This document shows, one piece after another, positions 41,416 through 43,667 of a stretch of 43,667 nt of DNA. Position numbers and translations under genes: made by a program. How positions within the stretch are numbered: position 1 is the first letter of the stretch; each line of letters starts with the position of its first letter. Source of the DNA: an uncultured Tenacibaculum sp. (GTDB lineage Bacteria; Bacteroidota; Bacteroidia; Flavobacteriales; Flavobacteriaceae); assembly GCA_937922085.1 (NCBI GenBank), contig CAKZVD010000037.1:1-43667 (forward strand). The letters run 5' to 3'. The notes beneath the pieces are model-generated. The model searched no databases. It was not told the DNA's origin and worked only from the letters and a program-made list of their open reading frames with translations.

Positions 41416-42957
41416 ATGGCAGATTTTGGTATTCAAGAAGCTTTACAAACTTTAGGGCTGAAAGAAATAAATGAAGGAACATCTACAGGTTCTAAAAACT
41501 TTTCTAATGGAGAAATTATAGCATCATATTCTCCGGTAGATGGTAAATTAATAGGTAAAGTAAAAGCTTCTACTAAAGAAGATTATGAAAAAGTGATGGA
41601 TGCAGCAACCGTTGCATTTAAAGAATGGAGAACAAAACCAGCACCTTTAAGAGGTGAGGTTGTACGTCAGTTTGGTGAAAAATTACGTGAGAAAAAAGAA
41701 GCTTTAGGTAAATTAGTTTCTTATGAAATGGGTAAATCATACCAAGAAGGGCTAGGAGAAGTTCAGGAAATGATAGATATCTGTGATTTTGCTGTTGGTT
41801 TATCTCGTCAATTACATGGTTTAACAATGCACTCTGAGCGTCCAGGACACAGAATGTATGAGCAATACCATCCTTTAGGGGTTGTAGGTATTATTTCTGC
41901 ATTTAATTTCCCAGTTGCTGTTTGGGCTTGGAATACAGCTTTAGCTTGGATTTGTGGAGATGTATGTGTATGGAAGCCTTCTGAAAAAGCACCAATGTGT
42001 GGAGTAGCTTGTCAGAACATAGCAGCAGAAGTTTTTGCAGCTAACGGTTTACCAGAAGGAATTTGTAATTTAATAAACGGAGATTATAAAGTAGGAGAGA
42101 TGATGACTAAAGATACGCGTGTTCCTTTAGTTTCTGCTACAGGTTCTACACGTATGGGTAAAATTGTTGCTAAAGAAGTAGCAGGTCGTTTAGGAAAATC
42201 TTTATTAGAATTAGGAGGGAATAATGCAATTATTGTAACGCCAGATGCAGATATAAAAATGACAGTTATTGGTGCTGTGTTTGGAGCGGTAGGAACTGCT
42301 GGTCAACGTTGTACTTCTACACGTCGTTTAATTATACATGAATCTGTATATGATAAAGTAAAAGATGCAGTAGTTGCTGCCTATGGTCAATTACGTATCG
42401 GTAACCCATTAGATGAAAATAATCATGTTGGGCCAGTAATTGATAAAGATGCGGTAAAAATGTATCAAGCTGCTTTAGAAAAAGTAGTTGCAGAAGGAGG
42501 TAATATAGTTGTAGAAGGTGGAGTTTTAGAAGGAGAAGGCTATGAAAGTGGTTGTTATGTAAAACCAGCAATTGCAGAAGCATCTAATAATTTTGAAATA
42601 GTACAACATGAAACATTTGCGCCTGTATTATATTTATTAAAATATTCAGGAGATGTTGAAAATGCATTAGAACTACAAAATGGTGTTGCACAAGGATTAT
42701 CATCTGCTATTATGACGAATAATTTACGTGAAGCAGAACGTTTCTTATCTGTAGCAGGATCTGATTGTGGTATTGCAAATGTAAATATTGGTACTTCTGG
42801 AGCAGAAATTGGTGGTGCTTTTGGTGGTGAAAAAGATACAGGTGGAGGAAGAGAATCTGGTTCAGATGCTTGGAAAGTATATATGCGTCGTCAGACAAAC
42901 ACAATTAATTATACTACGGAATTACCTTTAGCACAAGGGATTAAGTTCGATTTATAA
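41416..42957 (+). CDS. amaB: ALDH7-family aldehyde dehydrogenase (2-aminoadipic semialdehyde / piperidine-6-carboxylate type)
   Basis: A 513-residue protein, full length for ALDH7. It oxidises 2-aminoadipic 6-semialdehyde to 2-aminoadipate with NAD, the last step of lysine degradation through piperidine-6-carboxylate. Catalytic Cys299 is in GQRCTSTRR and the general base Glu265 in LELGGNN; the cofactor loop is SATGSTRMGK. The opening GLKEINEGTSTGS and the YHPLGVVGIISAFNFP block also fit ALDH7 rather than other ALDH groups. The substrate is assigned from the subfamily, not from neighbours, as no other lysine-catabolic gene is adjacent. It ends at a strong terminator that also begins the repeat array. 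Confidence 0.88.
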   Translation: MADFGIQEALQTLGLKEINEGTSTGSKNFSNGEIIASYSPVDGKLIGKVKASTKEDYEKVMDAATVAFKEWRTKPAPLRGEVVRQFGEKLREKKEALGKLVSYEMGKSYQEGLGEVQEMIDICDFAVGLSRQLHGLTMHSERPGHRMYEQYHPLGVVGIISAFNFPVAVWAWNTALAWICGDVCVWKPSEKAPMCGVACQNIAAEVFAANGLPEGICNLINGDYKVGEMMTKDTRVPLVSATGSTRMGKIVAKEVAGRLGKSLLELGGNNAIIVTPDADIKMTVIGAVFGAVGTAGQRCTSTRRLIIHESVYDKVKDAVVAAYGQLRIGNPLDENNHVGPVIDKDAVKMYQAALEKVVAEGGNIVVEGGVLEGEGYESGCYVKPAIAEASNNFEIVQHETFAPVLYLLKYSGDVENALELQNGVAQGLSSAIMTNNLREAERFLSVAGSDCGIANVNIGTSGAEIGGAFGGEKDTGGGRESGSDAWKVYMRRQTNTINYTTELPLAQGIKFDL

Positions 42958-42981
42958 TCTTATTAGAACATATTTAAAATC

Positions 42982-43014
42982 AAAAGAAGTCGTTTTTAAA
43001 ACGACTTCTTTTTT
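42982..43014 (+). terminator. Terminator of the ALDH gene
   Basis: Arms AAAAGAAGTCGTTTT and AAAACGACTTCTTTT, 15 bp, with a minimal loop, followed by more T. It is the first module of repeat unit 1. Confidence 0.9.
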
Positions 43015-43162
43015 TAATTAACTTAACTATAGTTCCCCCGAACTATAAACCTCTATTCTAAATTTAGTTTAATATTTTGCTCTTTTTTTATTTTATCGAT
43101 GAAAGGTAGTTTTCATTGGTTAAAGATGTAATTACTGGTGATTAGAAAGAGTTTAAAGAACA
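42982..43162. repeat. Hairpin repeat unit 1
   Basis: Order: terminator hairpin (42982-43014), C-loop hairpin TATAGTTC CCCC GAACTATA (43028-43047, perfect 8-bp stem), AT-rich spacer, then the conserved block TTTTATTTTATCGATGAAAG...TTTTCATTGGTTAA (about 43087-43122). It lacks the longer middle segment seen in units 2 and 3. Confidence 0.85.
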
Positions 43163-43433
43163 AAAAAAAGAAGTCGTTTTAATTTGACTTCTTTTTTACT
43201 TAACTATAGTCCCCCCGAACTATAAACCTTATATTTTAATTTCTTTATCTTATTTATTTACTTCCTACACTATAAATTTACAAGAAACTATTGTTGCTAT
43301 TTTATTTTATCGATGAAGAGCAGTTTTTATTGGTTAAATATATAATTACTGATGATTAGATAGGGTTTAACTTATTAATAAATAGGTTTTTAGTTCTATT
43401 AACAGAACCAAAAAAGTAGAATAGAATTTAAAC
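43163..43433. repeat. Hairpin repeat unit 2
   Basis: Hairpin with arms AAGAAGTC/GACTTCTT, C-loop hairpin at 43205-43224 (stem TATAGT/ACTATA, loop CCCCCCGA), middle segment with ACACTATAAATTTACAAG, then the conserved end block (about 43301-43337). About 175 bp match unit 3 almost exactly apart from a 5-base gap. An extra 90 bp with an inverted GGTTTTTAGTTCTATT / AACAGAACC element follows before unit 3. Confidence 0.85.
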
Positions 43434-43631
43434 AAAAAAAAGAAGTCGTTTTTAATTTGACTTCTTTTTTACTTAACTATAGTCCCCCCGAACTATAAAC
43501 CTTATATTTTAATTTCTTTTATTTATTTACTTCTTACACTATAAATTTACAAGAAACTATTGTTGCTATTTTATTTTATCGATGAAAGGTAGTTTTCATT
43601 GGTTAATTATATTTAAACTAATGATTAATAA
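43434..43631. repeat. Hairpin repeat unit 3
   Basis: Same order as unit 2: hairpin (AAGAAGTC / GACTTCTT), C-loop hairpin at 43478-43497, ACACTATAAATTTACAAG, and end block with ATGAAAGGTAGTTTTCATTGG. It ends where the window's last terminator-like hairpin begins. Confidence 0.85.
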
Positions 43632-43633
43632 TA

Positions 43634-43667
43634 AAAACACCTGCAAAGCTAACTTCACAGGTGTTTT
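43634..43667. terminator. Terminator-like hairpin at the right edge
   Basis: Arms AAAACACCTG and CAGGTGTTTT, 10 bp, with a 14-base loop, reaching the last base of the window. A gene on the minus strand beyond the edge may end here. Confidence 0.65.

Noticed and set aside
42332..42904. Leu/His-rich frames opposite the ALDH gene
   Set aside because: Antisense shadows, with composition dictated by the biased codons of the real gene.
1..43667. CRISPR arrays, transposases, integrases, prophage genes, tRNA and rRNA genes
   Set aside because: No regularly spaced short direct repeats with unique spacers, no such protein motifs and no conserved RNA signatures were seen in a full reading; the only array, at 42982-43631, has long unequal units.

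Overview
The window comes from the chromosome of a marine-type Flavobacteriaceae bacterium (Bacteroidota), plausibly Tenacibaculum or Polaribacter-like. The evidence is very high A+T content, promoters of the Bacteroidota type (TTG / TAnnTTTG) with no clear Shine-Dalgarno sites, two type IX secretion system (T9SS) cargo proteins (one type A, one type B sorting domain), many SPII lipoproteins, and family-typical genes (DUF4175, GIN-domain, LuxE-like, ALDH7). Assignment to genus is a guess.

Layout. 1-1.4 kb: the 3' part of an erythromycin-esterase-like protein, convergent with a small Cys-rich peptide gene with a double-glycine leader. 1.6-10.2 kb: a co-directional run of a DUF4175 coiled-coil membrane protein, two tandem paralogous exported proteins of unknown family, ybeY and mnmG. 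10.2-12.4 kb: 2.2 kb without convincing genes, strongly depleted of G on the + strand, holding five of six parS-like ParB sites. 12.4-18.2 kb: methyltransferase, DoxX, SPFH protein, tatA, GIN-domain protein and RNase R. 18.2-19.2 kb: a gene-poor AT-rich stretch with a possible 56-residue TTG-start gene, repeated TTATNAACA boxes, a 24-bp palindrome and a local change of GC skew; I propose this as a candidate replication origin. 19.2-32.1 kb: rpiB, acetyltransferases, a T9SS LRR protein, DUF2167 protein, an RluE-like pseudouridine synthase, recA, a T9SS propeller/PA protein, dut, gpsA, an ACT-like protein and an MFS transporter. 32.2-41.3 kb: an accessory stretch rich in lipoproteins: two YHS paralogs, a LuxE-like acyl-protein synthetase, a cluster of small lipoproteins, an ECF sigma factor overlapping its probable membrane regulator, a second DUF6970-like lipoprotein, RidA and an isoaspartyl peptidase. 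41.4-43 kb: an ALDH7-type dehydrogenase. 43.0-43.6 kb: a three-copy hairpin-rich repeat array.

How it fits together. Translation and RNA-quality genes (ybeY, mnmG, rnr, rluE-like) and replication/repair genes (recA, dut) surround a region that looks like the chromosomal centromere (parS) and perhaps the origin. The skew sign (C>G left of about 18.7 kb, G>C right of it in non-coding DNA) agrees with forks leaving from that point. The accessory part on the right is a cell-envelope module: surface lipoproteins and a sigma/anti-sigma pair that could control them. No tRNA, rRNA, CRISPR array, transposase or prophage gene was seen.
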